The position numbers and the translations under genes are program-made. Below the pieces are notes generated by a model. The model saw only the letters and a list, made by a program, of their open reading frames with translations. It was not told the origin of the DNA and did no database searches. A DNA stretch of 64,000 bases from Agarivorans sp. Alg241-V36 (lineage in GTDB: Bacteria; Pseudomonadota; Gammaproteobacteria; Enterobacterales; Celerinatantimonadaceae): NCBI RefSeq assembly GCF_900537085.1, contig NZ_UNRE01000002.1, forward strand, positions 186,289 through 250,288, read 5' to 3'. This document shows positions 1 through 9,399 of this stretch, one piece after another. Every line of letters starts with the position of its first letter. The stretch's first letter is position 1.

Positions 1-137
1 TTAAAGCGAAAGTCTTCCACTTTATCAATAAATGGTTCATCAGCACGGCCGTCTAGACCGGTCATTAGCTTAAGGCTCTGTAAAGATTCTTGGATGAAAG
101 GATGAAGAATTATTTTATGAATGGTTTCTACTGTCAT
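1..137 (-). CDS. N-terminal fragment of an unidentified protein
   Basis: A leftward reading frame starts with ATG at 137 and runs off the left edge after 45 complete codons. The visible protein begins MTVETIHKIILHPFIQESL and then reads SLKLMTGLDGRADEPFID. The pattern of a short N-terminus, a helix around HPFIQESL and then a Met-rich segment faintly recalls CheX-like chemotaxis phosphatases, but the fragment is too short to assign. An AAAAGGAAAA stretch just upstream of the ATG can serve as ribosome binding site. It diverges from the isomerase gene at 330, so the roughly 190 bases between them should hold both promoters. Confidence 0.55.
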   Translation of the reverse strand, partial: MTVETIHKIILHPFIQESLQSLKLMTGLDGRADEPFIDKVEDFRF

Positions 138-329
138 AATTTTCCTTTTAAATAGACTCAAGCTGAATTTGGTTTACTCTTCCTAGAGTATTTGTCATAT
201 CTTTGATAGCGCGAAACCACTCTAGGCAAGAAGCTATAGCGATTCAAGCAAACTGATCAAATGTGCGATCCCTGACCCGTAATGGCGAGGATTGAGTTAA
301 TGGAATACAACACAGATTAAGGAATCTCC

Positions 330-695
330 ATGCCACACTGCGTAATTGAATGTCCGGCTGATTTAGCCCGCATAGTAAATTTTGATGTATTGGTGGAAGC
401 GGTGCACGATGCGGCCGACGCCAGTGGGCTGTTTTCTGCGGGGGATGTAAAGGCCCGTTTAGTCTTAGCCAACCATTATCGGGTAGGTGGGAAGCGAGCG
501 CCTTATGTGCATACCGAAGTGCAGATATTAAGTGGCCGTAGTGAGTTACAAAAGAAAGCCTTAGCTAACGATATTGCTCGCGCAGTATGTGAGCTATTAC
601 CAAGGGTTGAAATGATCTCGGTTGAGGTGCGTGATATCGCGGTGCAAGCCTATGCTAATCGCGCCAGCTTAAATACCTTGAGCGAGGCGGTATAA
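330..695 (+). CDS. 5-carboxymethyl-2-hydroxymuconate isomerase family protein (CHMI)
   Basis: The 121-residue protein belongs to the CHMI family of the tautomerase superfamily. Its members isomerise 5-carboxymethyl-2-hydroxymuconate in homoprotocatechuate (4-hydroxyphenylacetate) breakdown. The N-terminus is MPHCVIEC, so removal of Met exposes Pro1, the catalytic base of the superfamily. The later blocks LFSAGDVKARL and HTEVQILSGR also fit the family, as does the length. AAGGA lies 6 bases before the ATG. No other hpa genes (dioxygenase, decarboxylase, hydratase) are nearby, so this is a solitary copy and its real substrate is uncertain. Cytoplasmic; active as a trimer in known relatives. Confidence 0.85.
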   Translation: MPHCVIECPADLARIVNFDVLVEAVHDAADASGLFSAGDVKARLVLANHYRVGGKRAPYVHTEVQILSGRSELQKKALANDIARAVCELLPRVEMISVEVRDIAVQAYANRASLNTLSEAV

Positions 696-809
696 ACATC
701 ACAGCTTAGAACATCTGCAAGCAAAGTTCTGGCCTTGCGCCAGGCTTTTGATTAGGCTGAATATTCGGCAGCATTGGCTGTGAGTTGTTACTTTTATAGT
801 AGGAGCGAA

Positions 810-1751
810 ATGCTAAAGCCTAAACAACATTCAAACCTTGAATTAGCCTTAGCACGAGAGAATGCTACTAGTGCTAAGGCTAGCTATATCACTGGCATTC
901 AACGCTTTTCTGCTAATGCCAATCACGCGCATCAGATTCAGCAAGACTGTTTAGCCATAGAAGAACCATTGCAGCTTAGTTTGCAATGGTTTTGTCAGCG
1001 TCGCCAGCAATATCAGCAACGTCCACTTAGCCTTACCATGCGCACCCCCGGTGATGATGTGGCCTTAGCCTTAGGTTTTCTGCAAAGCCAAAATATTATT
1101 GAGTCACTTAGTGATGTGCAGGATATTCGATTCGCTCAAGGCGCAACCACCAAGCAACCTTATGATTACAACCACTTAGAGCTAGAGCTGGCTCGGCATG
1201 TCCAGTTTGATTGGGCCGCGCTAGAGCGCAATTTTGCTAGCTATTCAAGCTGCGGTTTGTGTGGTGCAAGTTCGCTTAAAGCCTTGGCATTACGCCAACC
1301 CGCCGAGCTAGATATTCGCGAAGGCTGGCTGGCGGAGTCCCTTATATATCAATTACCTAGTTTGCTCCAAGAACAACAAGCCCTGTTTAAACAAAGCGGC
1401 GCGGTGCACGGCGCTGGGGTTTGGGCAAATGGCCAATACTTGAGTATTGCCGAAGATATTGGCCGACATAACGCCCTAGATAAAGTGCTAGGCCAGTTAT
1501 TGTTAGCACCAAAGCAGCTGGCGCGAAGTGTGTTGGTATTAAGTGGCCGCGTGAGTTTTGAATTAATGCAAAAAGCGCTGGTGGCTAAACTGCCAGTAGT
1601 AGTGGCTGTTGGTGCGCCGTCTAGCTTGGCTTTATCGGTAGCGAAACAATTTAATATCACCCTCATTGGCTTTACTAAAAATAGTCAATTTAACGTTTAT
1701 CATGCCCCGTGGCGAATAAGTAAAGAAGGTGGAAGCTTGTATGAGTCATAA
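810..1751 (+). CDS. fdhD: FdhD, sulfurtransferase for formate-dehydrogenase-type enzymes
   Basis: FdhD passes sulfur from IscS to the molybdenum bis-MGD cofactor, which formate-dehydrogenase-type enzymes need for activity. The 313-residue product carries the family CxxC motif in SSCGLCGASS (Cys148 and Cys151). It also shows the glycine-rich cofactor-binding segments AVHGAGVW, EDIGRHNALDKVLG and LSGRVSFEL. I chose the ATG at 810 because AGGAG lies 4 bases before it; an in-frame ATG at 774 would add 12 unlikely residues. The 3' end overlaps the start of the molybdopterin oxidoreductase at 1741 by 11 bases, so the two are almost certainly co-transcribed, and that enzyme is the likely client. Confidence 0.93.
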   Translation: MLKPKQHSNLELALARENATSAKASYITGIQRFSANANHAHQIQQDCLAIEEPLQLSLQWFCQRRQQYQQRPLSLTMRTPGDDVALALGFLQSQNIIESLSDVQDIRFAQGATTKQPYDYNHLELELARHVQFDWAALERNFASYSSCGLCGASSLKALALRQPAELDIREGWLAESLIYQLPSLLQEQQALFKQSGAVHGAGVWANGQYLSIAEDIGRHNALDKVLGQLLLAPKQLARSVLVLSGRVSFELMQKALVAKLPVVVAVGAPSSLALSVAKQFNITLIGFTKNSQFNVYHAPWRISKEGGSLYES

Positions 1752-4047
1752 ACCCTATCAAGGTGCAGCAGGTGGCTGGGCTGCCTTAGCGAGCACTGCT
1801 AAGCATTTGCTAAAAAGCGAAAACGTCGCTAAAAACCTGAAAAATTTGCTCAATACCAATCAAGATCACGGCTTTGATTGTCCCGGTTGCGCTTGGGGTG
1901 AAAAGGGGCACAAAGCCACTTTTCGCTTTTGTGAAAATGGCGCTAAAGCAGTTAACTGGGAAGCTTCTTCGAAGCGAGTTGACGCCAGCTTTTTTGCTCA
2001 GCACTCGGTGCAGTGGTTGGCCAAGCAAAGCGATTATTTTTTAGAATACCAAGGGCGCTTAGCTGAGCCGGTGGTGTTTAAGCCGGGTAGCGATCATTAT
2101 CAAGCCATCTCTTGGGATGATGCTTTTAAGTTGATTGCCGAACAGCTGCACCAATTAGCTAGCCCCGATCAGGCCGAGTTTTATACATCTGGGCGAGCCA
2201 GCAACGAAGCGGCATTTTTGTATCAACTGTTTGTGCGTCGTTACGGCACCAACAATTTCCCAGATTGCTCCAACATGTGCCATGAAGCGAGTGGCCACGC
2301 GCTAACGGCCAGTATTGGCATCGGTAAGGGCACAGTCACCATCGAAGATTTTGAGCTGGCCGACGCTATTTTTTTGTTTGGGCAAAACCCTGGTACTAAT
2401 CACCCTCGAATGTTAGAAACTTTGGCTCACGCGACTCAGCGTGGCGCCAAGGTGTTGGCATTTAATAACCTTAAAGAACGCGGTTTAGAGCGCTTTGCGA
2501 ACCCACAAAAGCCAGTAGAAATGCTGGGCGGCGCTGCTAGCCCAACAACTAGCCATTATTTTACGCCTAAACTCGGTGGAGATATGGCAGCGGTGCGTGG
2601 CATTGTGAAAATACTACTAGCCCGTCATCAGCAGGCCTTACGCCATGGTGATAGCGTATTTGATCAAGCTTTTATCGAGCAGCATTCGCAAGGCCTAGAA
2701 GCCTATTTAATAGACGTTGAGCAAACCACTTGGCAGCACATTGAGCAGCAATCAGGGCTGAGCAAAGCGCAGTTAGAAAGTGTTGCCGATATTTATCAGC
2801 AGTCGGAGCGGGTGATTATTGCCTGGGCGATGGGCATTACTCAGCATAAGCACTCGGTGGCCACCATTAATGAAATTACCAATCTGCAATTATTGTTTGG
2901 CCAAATTGGTAAGGAGGGGGCAGGGGTTTGCCCAGTGCGTGGCCACTCCAATGTACAAGGTGACCGTACCATGGGCATTAACGAAAAGCCCAGTGCAGCA
3001 TTTTTGAAAAGTATTGAAGACGTATTTGGCTTTGCTCCACCAAGTAAACCTGGCCATAACGTTGTGCAGGCCATTGAGGCAATGTTAAAGGGCCAAAGTA
3101 AGGTGTTTATTGGTTTGGGCGGAAACTTAGTCGCGGCTGCCCCCGACACTCGCTTAAGTGAGCAAGCTTTGGCTAATTGTGAGCTTACCGTAAGCATCGC
3201 TACCAAACTTAATCGCACTCATGTTACACCGGGCAAATACTCGCTTATTCTGCCCTGCCTTGGAAGAACCGATGTCGATATACAAGCAGCTGGTCCTCAG
3301 CAGGTCACTGTAGAAGATTCTTTCTCTATGGTGCATGCCTCCGCCGGTTTAGTGGATGAAAGCGCCGATAACATGCGCTCTGAGCCGGCGATTATTGCTG
3401 GTATGGCTAATGCGGTATTAGGCACTTCGCCCATAGACTGGCTAGCCTGCGTGCAGGATTACGCTAATATTCGAGATTATATTGAACAGACTATTCCCGG
3501 CTTTGAGCATTTTAATCAACGTATTCAACAGCCTGGTGGATTTTATCTAGGCAATAGTGCTCGACGACGAGAGTGGAATACTGCCACTGCCAAAGCTCAA
3601 TTTATTAGCCACCCCTTACCCGAAGATGTATTGCCTGCCGAAGTACGGGCGTTAAGTGACGACCGAGTATTAGTGCTGCAAACTTTGCGTTCCCACGATC
3701 AATACAACACTACCATCTATGGTTTTGAAGACCGCTACCGGGGCATCGTTAACGAACGAAAAATCCTGCTTATCAATCCAAAAGACATTCAAGCTCTAGG
3801 TTTTGAAGAAGGGGCATTGGTGGATATAGAGACGCTGTGGCCAGATAACGTAGAGCGCAAAGTTAGTGGCTTTAAGTTAATTGCTTATGAGATCCCTCAA
3901 GGCAATGCGGCTGCTTTTTTTCCTGAGGCAAACCCTCTAGTGCCGCTAGCCAGCAAGGGGGATTTTAGTGATACGCCCACCTCTAAGTCGGTCGCAATTG
4001 TGTTGAGTGCATCTAGCCAAGAGCGAATTGAGACAGCGCAAACTTAA
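1741..4047 (+). CDS. FdhF/YdeP-family molybdopterin oxidoreductase
   Basis: This 768-residue protein is a bis-MGD molybdoenzyme of the formate-dehydrogenase-like alpha subunit group (YdeP/TIGR01701 type). Visible features are DCPGCAW near the N-terminus (Cys47 and Cys50), FYTSGRASNEAAFL, NFPDCSNMCHEASGHA with Cys180 as probable Mo ligand, FLFGQNPGTNHPRM, and PVRGHSNVQGDRTMGI. The C-terminal barrel has LRSHDQYNTTIYG. The N-terminus lacks the full four-cysteine set for a [4Fe-4S] cluster. The substrate of this branch is poorly known; acid resistance has been suggested for YdeP. An AAGGTGG sequence lies 8 bases before the ATG. Translation is probably coupled to fdhD, and no electron-transfer partner gene is adjacent. 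Confidence 0.9.
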   Translation: MSHKPYQGAAGGWAALASTAKHLLKSENVAKNLKNLLNTNQDHGFDCPGCAWGEKGHKATFRFCENGAKAVNWEASSKRVDASFFAQHSVQWLAKQSDYFLEYQGRLAEPVVFKPGSDHYQAISWDDAFKLIAEQLHQLASPDQAEFYTSGRASNEAAFLYQLFVRRYGTNNFPDCSNMCHEASGHALTASIGIGKGTVTIEDFELADAIFLFGQNPGTNHPRMLETLAHATQRGAKVLAFNNLKERGLERFANPQKPVEMLGGAASPTTSHYFTPKLGGDMAAVRGIVKILLARHQQALRHGDSVFDQAFIEQHSQGLEAYLIDVEQTTWQHIEQQSGLSKAQLESVADIYQQSERVIIAWAMGITQHKHSVATINEITNLQLLFGQIGKEGAGVCPVRGHSNVQGDRTMGINEKPSAAFLKSIEDVFGFAPPSKPGHNVVQAIEAMLKGQSKVFIGLGGNLVAAAPDTRLSEQALANCELTVSIATKLNRTHVTPGKYSLILPCLGRTDVDIQAAGPQQVTVEDSFSMVHASAGLVDESADNMRSEPAIIAGMANAVLGTSPIDWLACVQDYANIRDYIEQTIPGFEHFNQRIQQPGGFYLGNSARRREWNTATAKAQFISHPLPEDVLPAEVRALSDDRVLVLQTLRSHDQYNTTIYGFEDRYRGIVNERKILLINPKDIQALGFEEGALVDIETLWPDNVERKVSGFKLIAYEIPQGNAAAFFPEANPLVPLASKGDFSDTPTSKSVAIVLSASSQERIETAQT

Positions 4048-5831
4048 GACTCGGCTATTAGCTTAGGGGCTTGTTCTGAGCTAATTAGTTGCTCTACTTG
4101 TTCGATGGCTAAGGGTTTAGCAAAGTAGTAGCCTTGCAGGTAATCCACTCCAAGGCTGCGTAGGATTTGCATTTGTTTTTGGGTTTCTATGCCTTCGGCT
4201 ACTACCGAGTAGTTTAAGGCTCTAGCCATATGCATTACCGCGGTAATAATGGCGTAGCCGTTAGTATCGATACGCTGCACAAAAGAGCGGTCAATTTTTA
4301 CCACATTCACCGCTAAATCTTGCATGATAGATAACGAGGAATAGCCGGTACCAAAATCATCAATCGATACCTTCACTCCTATGTCTTGTAGGGCTTTAAT
4401 TTGTTCGGCCAATAAACCAATGTCGCTGGTAAATACCGACTCTGTCATTTCAATATGCAGTAGCTCTGGTGCTAGCTGACTGTTTTGCAATGCGGTAGAA
4501 ACTATCTCTACAAAGTCATCATCTTCTAACTGAGCCACCGATACGTTAACGCAAATAGCAATGGTGTGGCGCTGCGCCCAAGTGCTGGCTGTTTGGCAGG
4601 CTTGCTCCAATACCCATTGGCCAATTCTTCGGATCAGACCATATTGCTCAGCAATGCTAATGAACTCATCGGGCGGGATCATTTCATCGTTCAAACGCCA
4701 GCGCAGCAAAGCCTCAAAGGAGACTACCTGGCAATCATTAGCATCAATAATCGGTTGGTACACTAAACTCAGCTGATGTTTATCTATAGCCTGGCTTAGG
4801 CCATCTTTTAATAGCAATTCACGATGAATCTGTTTTTCTAGTTGATCGGAGAATACGCCAACGGTAGATGGCGCTCGCTTTTTCTGCGCGTACATGGCGG
4901 TGTCGGCAAGGCGTATTAAGCTATGTTCATTTTCTGAATGTTGCGGATAAAGCGCGATGCCTACCGTGGCGCCAACCGAAAGACGATTATTAGCAAAGGT
5001 GTAAGCTGCTGATAAAGCTTGAATAATTTCATTGGAGCGGTCTTTCGCTAGTGATTCATCGCAATCTTCTATAGCAAGCAAAAACTCATCGCCACCCCAG
5101 CGGCATAACAGTTGATGGTTTTGGCAAAGATGTTTAAGGCGTTGCGCAGTATTGTTTAGCACTTGGTCACCAGTGTCATGACCAATAGCATCGTTAATCT
5201 TTTTAAAGCCATCTAGATCGATAAACAATACCGCTAATGACCGTTGATGTTGTTTGGCTTCAAGCAAACGAAGCTTTAAGTGTTGTAAAAACGCCGTGCG
5301 GTTAAACAAACCAGTGAGAGGGTCTAGGTTCGACAGCTCATAAATAGTATGAGTTCGTTGCTCTACTTTTTCTTCCATGTGGTGAACCAGCACCGCATTT
5401 TGATTTTTTAGTAACACCGCTTGGGCCGTGAACTCGGCATTTTTTTTAGCTATCACCACCATCACTATGCCAAATAATACCCCCAATATTCCGAGCATTT
5501 GGCGCTCGTAAATACCTGAGAACATTAAGCCCACTGAGGGAGGCGCGAGTAAAATAAAGGCGTAAGCCATGGCGGTGTACTTGTGCCCAGCTAGCACAGT
5601 GGCAGAGCCGCCAGCCATGGCAGAAATAATGATGATGTGGGTGCTTAAATCGATATCCCCACTCAGCGGATTAGAAATCACTTTGAGAATGTAAATCGAC
5701 CACATTACCGCGGTAATGTTAGCGCCTAGTATGAAGCGCCGAGTGGCGTTTTTTCCGTTGAATGCTGTAGCTTGTTCACGGTGTTTCCATACTCGCCAAT
5801 CAAGCAATCTAATTAGTAATAAACTCGTCAT
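4044..5831 (-). CDS. Membrane-bound GGDEF-EAL cyclic-di-GMP protein (start uncertain)
   Basis: The 595-residue product has about four membrane segments (residues about 35-130), a short coiled linker, a GGDEF domain with intact RWGGDEF at 245-250, and an EAL domain with SFEALLRW at 371-378. The EAL catalytic set looks complete: CVNVS, EMTES, DDFGTGYSS, VKIDRSF, AEGIET and QGYYFAKP. Phosphodiesterase activity is therefore likely, and cyclase activity is possible. No RxxD inhibitory site sits at the usual place before GGDEF. The frame stays open upstream of ATG 5831 as far as 6074. That stretch encodes another hydrophobic segment (AFSGIVISIIASSFLVFAF) but has no ATG, GTG or TTG. The 3' end overlaps the convergent oxidoreductase gene by 4 bases. 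Confidence 0.9.
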   Translation of the reverse strand: MTSLLLIRLLDWRVWKHREQATAFNGKNATRRFILGANITAVMWSIYILKVISNPLSGDIDLSTHIIIISAMAGGSATVLAGHKYTAMAYAFILLAPPSVGLMFSGIYERQMLGILGVLFGIVMVVIAKKNAEFTAQAVLLKNQNAVLVHHMEEKVEQRTHTIYELSNLDPLTGLFNRTAFLQHLKLRLLEAKQHQRSLAVLFIDLDGFKKINDAIGHDTGDQVLNNTAQRLKHLCQNHQLLCRWGGDEFLLAIEDCDESLAKDRSNEIIQALSAAYTFANNRLSVGATVGIALYPQHSENEHSLIRLADTAMYAQKKRAPSTVGVFSDQLEKQIHRELLLKDGLSQAIDKHQLSLVYQPIIDANDCQVVSFEALLRWRLNDEMIPPDEFISIAEQYGLIRRIGQWVLEQACQTASTWAQRHTIAICVNVSVAQLEDDDFVEIVSTALQNSQLAPELLHIEMTESVFTSDIGLLAEQIKALQDIGVKVSIDDFGTGYSSLSIMQDLAVNVVKIDRSFVQRIDTNGYAIITAVMHMARALNYSVVAEGIETQKQMQILRSLGVDYLQGYYFAKPLAIEQVEQLISSEQAPKLIAES

Positions 5832-6074
5832 TACTACCCACCAGGCGTGCTTAAACTGCTGAGTGCCACTAATGTTGAAGGCAAAAACTAAAAAACTGGA
5901 TGCGATGATTGAGATTACAATGCCAGAAAACGCATTGTCGTATAAGAGGTTGGCTCTATCTCTTTCATTGCACTGTTCTAATTCATTATTGTTGATAAGA
6001 GTTTCTCGTTTAAGCCTCGTTGAATGTACCAGCTCGATTGGCGGTATCTTTGCCTTTGGGTGAGCGCTAACAAC

Positions 6075-6507
6075 TTACGCTGGTGCTTATTACTGCAGCA
6101 AAATCAGAAGAGTTAGTTGCTTGCTATAAAAGCATAGCCAAGGATCTCTAGAATCTACCAGTACACCAATGGATTTTGTTTGCAAAACATAGAGCTAGCT
6201 TACGTTTTAAAGGGTTTGTCTAATCGGTCGCGCTTAAAAGCGCGGCTAGCTTACCTGAAGCACACTGCTTATTGATCTGTAAAATCCCAAATTTTCATCA
6301 CATTCGCTAAAAGCTTAAAGTCAATAAGTGGCCTGTTAGTGAACAAAAAAACATAGTGTTGGCTAGTCGATTTAGTCAACGTAGGCCAAATAGCCCTTGG
6401 CATGGGAGCATTAGTGATTGGCGTCTTGAAGACTTAGTCACGCTTTGTTGAATTGGCGCTTTACTCTGCGTTACTCGCTACATACATTGAACTAAGGAAT
6501 AGTTTTT
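6075..6507. other. Divergent intergenic region with short repeats
   Basis: About 430 bases separate the leftward GGDEF-EAL gene from the rightward LysR gene and should hold both promoters. I see a 7-bp inverted repeat, cgcgctt-aa-aagcgcg, at 6229-6244. The 10-mer gctagcttac occurs twice, at 6194-6203 and 6245-6254, flanking that hairpin. No convincing coding sequence was seen. Confidence 0.4.
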
Positions 6508-7473
6508 TTGAGGTTCATAGTTTTTGTGAATATTAGAAAGGTCGATTTAAACCTATTGGTTTACTTAAATGTGTTGCTAGAAGAGCGCAATGTTTCTAGA
6601 GCCGCTAGCAAGTTGGCGCTAACGCAACCTACTATGAGCAACGCACTTAAACGCCTTAGAGAGCTGTTTGATGATCCTTTGCTAGTGCGCACCGCAGAGG
6701 GCATGACGCCCACCGAAAAAGCTACAAAGTTAAAGCCAGAAATCGTTAGCTTATTGAGTATGGCGGAGAAGATCACTCAGCCAGACAAAGATTTCTCACC
6801 AGCACAAAGCAGCGTTACGTTTCGAATAATGTGTAACGACTACATAGAAGCAACCTTGTTGGCGCCTTTTATTCAGAGTGTGCTTAGAAGTGCGCCAAAA
6901 ATTAACTTTGATATTTATGCACCCGGCGATATTCGTTTAGGCGATATGGAAAAGGGCCAGATAGATTTAGCCATTAATCGTTTTACTAGCTTGCCTAAAA
7001 CCTTTCATCAATCAAGCATTTGGCGCGATAACTTTTGCTGCTTGGTACATAAAGACCATCCTTATGTAGAACACTTAGATTTACCTAGCTATTTAGCAGC
7101 AGAGCATGTTTGGTTAAACCGAGCTGGCTGGGGCGCAGAAACCAGTATTGGCAATCAAGCTGCTAGCCAAAAGCTGGGATGGGTAGATGAGGCTTTGGCT
7201 CAGCTAGAGCAAGTTCGTAATATTCGGGTGTATACTCGCCATTATGCGCTGGCCGGTTTATTGGTGGCTCAGCCTCAGCTAGTGGCAACCTTACCACGCC
7301 GACAAGCCATGCTTTATAAAGATAGCCCCAACTTGCGCATTGTTAGGGTGCCATTTCAAATTGTACCTATTGAGACCAAAATGATTTGGAGCCCACTGTT
7401 ACAGCACTCTAAAGCCCACCAATGGTTGCGTCGCTCGCTGACCGAATTTTCTACCACGGTATTAGATCGCTAG
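6508..7473 (+). CDS. LysR-family transcriptional regulator
   Basis: The product is a 321-residue LysR-type regulator. The N-terminal winged helix-turn-helix reads VDLNLLVYLNVLLEE, then NVSRAASKLALTQPTMSNAL and KRLRELFDDPLLVR, followed by a periplasmic-binding-like effector domain to the end. TTG at 6508 is a reasonable start because AAGGA lies 9 bases upstream. GTG at 6526, giving VNIRKVDLNLL, is an alternative that matches the usual LysR N-terminus better. The gene stands alone. Its target cannot be read from the sequence; the divergent region shared with the GGDEF-EAL gene is one possibility. The NodD-like N-terminus suggests an aromatic or acidic effector, but that is only a guess. Confidence 0.9.
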   Translation: MRFIVFVNIRKVDLNLLVYLNVLLEERNVSRAASKLALTQPTMSNALKRLRELFDDPLLVRTAEGMTPTEKATKLKPEIVSLLSMAEKITQPDKDFSPAQSSVTFRIMCNDYIEATLLAPFIQSVLRSAPKINFDIYAPGDIRLGDMEKGQIDLAINRFTSLPKTFHQSSIWRDNFCCLVHKDHPYVEHLDLPSYLAAEHVWLNRAGWGAETSIGNQAASQKLGWVDEALAQLEQVRNIRVYTRHYALAGLLVAQPQLVATLPRRQAMLYKDSPNLRIVRVPFQIVPIETKMIWSPLLQHSKAHQWLRRSLTEFSTTVLDR

Positions 7474-7725
7474 TCATTACGATAATTACTAAGCGCTACT
7501 GTTTTTTAGCGATATTGTTGGGTTGCTGTCAGACCTTTGGCTAGTATTCGCCAGTTTACTTAAGCTTATGAACTAGCTCTCATCATCGCTTGTCTAGCTG
7601 TGGCAAGTTAAACAGCTTAAGTAAAGGAAGGCATGCTTGCTTATCGCATATATTCAAATGCTTATGCCTTGTTTTCTTTGTTAGTTCGTAGCCTAAACCT
7701 ATGACTTAAGCAGTGAGATAAGATT

Positions 7726-8586
7726 ATGCGCACCTTGACACAATGGCTCAAAGTTTTAGCTTCAAAGTATACGCTTGGCGTAGTTGTTTTGAGCTCATGC
7801 TTGTTAGCCTGTAATTCTTCGCAACATGTAAACCAAGCCACTTCATCAGATTTGGAAGTGGAGTCTCAAGCGGCTGTTTTGCTGCAGCCTGCCTTAGCTC
7901 AACGTTTAAGTGACGACATGAGCCTACCGCATCAAATGTTACCCAGTGGGGTGCCTAGCTCGTATGATTGGTCACACGTTCCTCGCATTGGCTATGGAAA
8001 CTACCCAGGTGAATTTAGCGCTTTTTTAAGTTGGGGGCAGGCTTATTTGGCTGCGGGCAGTGAACCTGTTGATAATGTTCGAATTCAAATTGCGCATCTA
8101 ACAAGCTATGTACTAGATAGCGAAGATAGCCTTTGGTATGTGCTGCAGTCTTCTAGCGATATTGATGGTCATTATTACCGTGAAGACTTTGTTGATGATG
8201 AAAACAAAATCGCTGACTTACGAAAAGAGGAGTTAGGTAGTTCGGTTACTGTAACCGCGGACTATAACTTTCATTTTTGGCCCAAAACTAGCGGGCGAAA
8301 AGCCATCAGTGAGTCGCGTATTGCCGGCGTTATTTCTGTGGTTGCAGCCCGTTTGGTATTAGCGGATCCCAGTGGTCCCGATAATCGCGATCAAGCTCAA
8401 TACTTGATGAGTGTTGGTTCAGACTATTGGCTTGATAAACAAGCCGGATGGCAACAATGGACTACCAACGGTGATGTAGGCATTGGCAGATTTAGCTGTA
8501 TTGGTAATGATTGGCAGTGGTTTACCATGCATACCTTGTCTCAGCAGCAGCTAGCAAATGTGCTACCAGTGCTGCCTAGCCTGTAA
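7726..8586 (+). CDS. Putative lipoprotein of unknown function
   Basis: The 286-residue protein has a lipoprotein signal (VVVLSSCLLACNSS, lipobox LLAC), so it is probably anchored to a membrane through that Cys. The mature part is rich in aromatic residues and reads like a beta-sandwich: PRIGYGNYPGEFSAFLSWGQ, FHFWPKTSGR, ARLVLADPSGPDNRDQAQYL, SVGSDYWLD, GRFSCIGNDWQWF. I do not recognise a named family. The composition and the DPSGPDNRD segment suggest an extracellular carbohydrate- or surface-associated domain, which is inference only. It is monocistronic, with about 250 bases before it and 240 after. Confidence 0.7.
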   Translation: MRTLTQWLKVLASKYTLGVVVLSSCLLACNSSQHVNQATSSDLEVESQAAVLLQPALAQRLSDDMSLPHQMLPSGVPSSYDWSHVPRIGYGNYPGEFSAFLSWGQAYLAAGSEPVDNVRIQIAHLTSYVLDSEDSLWYVLQSSSDIDGHYYREDFVDDENKIADLRKEELGSSVTVTADYNFHFWPKTSGRKAISESRIAGVISVVAARLVLADPSGPDNRDQAQYLMSVGSDYWLDKQAGWQQWTTNGDVGIGRFSCIGNDWQWFTMHTLSQQQLANVLPVLPSL

Positions 8587-8829
8587 ATGATGAAGTAACA
8601 ATCAGTCAGCAAGTAAACCTTTCACTGTTCATTTCCTCTTTGAGCTAAACCTTCTCAATACAGGAAGTCAGAGGGTTCAAACTACTACTATTCATAAAAT
8701 CTATAGTTTGTATTGAAAACTACAATTTCATTTTATTTTGGTGGCGCGCTATCTTGAAGTTGAGGCTTAGTTAAACGAACGACTTAGCCAATAAAACAAT
8801 AACAAAATACCACCAGAAGGAATTTGACC

Positions 8830-9393
8830 ATGAATACAACACAACAAAGCGGTCAAGGTTACCAACACAAAGACAACCTATTTATAGACGCTCCCCTTGC
8901 GACATTTATTGAGCAAAAACTGCTAGGCAATAATACTGCTGATGCGGCTCAATTCTTTGAAGCGCTGTCTGTCTTGGTAGAAGAATTTGGTGGAACTTAC
9001 CGTAAATTAAACCAAAGCTGCCAAGAAATGGCCTGTGAGATCCACTTAAAACAGTGCCAAGCTAGTGCAGACAAGCCAAGCACAATCAACATTAGCCACG
9101 GCAGCAGCAAAGCCATTCTTGATGAGTACAGCTGTGCTATTCCAAGCTGTTTATTGGATGTGCTAACCACTACGGTAATCGCTAATAAGCAAGATATGAT
9201 GCTATTGCTTAGCACCACCAATCAAGCTGAAGCAGAGTTAATGGAAGCGGTGTTTGCTCGCGCGCATTGTTTAATGGGATTTGATTCGCAACATATAGAA
9301 GTGATTCGCCCAGTAGACAATGTAGCCTGTATTGCTCAAGCTAGGGAACGTGCTGAATACCACGATACCCCAGCTATGGTGAGCCATGGTTAG
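8830..9393 (+). CDS. Hypothetical protein
   Basis: This 187-residue cytoplasmic-looking protein belongs to no family I recognise. It has no signal peptide or membrane segment and contains scattered cysteines (SCQEMACEIHLKQC, YSCAIPSCLLD). ATG at 8830 is preferred over an in-frame TTG at 8824 because AAGGA lies about 8 bases before it. The region upstream is AT-rich and long enough for its own promoter. A strong bidirectional hairpin terminator follows directly and separates it from the convergent secreted-protease gene. Confidence 0.7.
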   Translation: MNTTQQSGQGYQHKDNLFIDAPLATFIEQKLLGNNTADAAQFFEALSVLVEEFGGTYRKLNQSCQEMACEIHLKQCQASADKPSTINISHGSSKAILDEYSCAIPSCLLDVLTTTVIANKQDMMLLLSTTNQAEAELMEAVFARAHCLMGFDSQHIEVIRPVDNVACIAQARERAEYHDTPAMVSHG

Positions 9394-9399
9394 AAGATA

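Noticed and set aside
6229-6244. cgcgctt/aagcgcg inverted repeat as a terminator.
   Set aside because: The loop is only 2 bases and no T-run follows. It lies between divergent genes.
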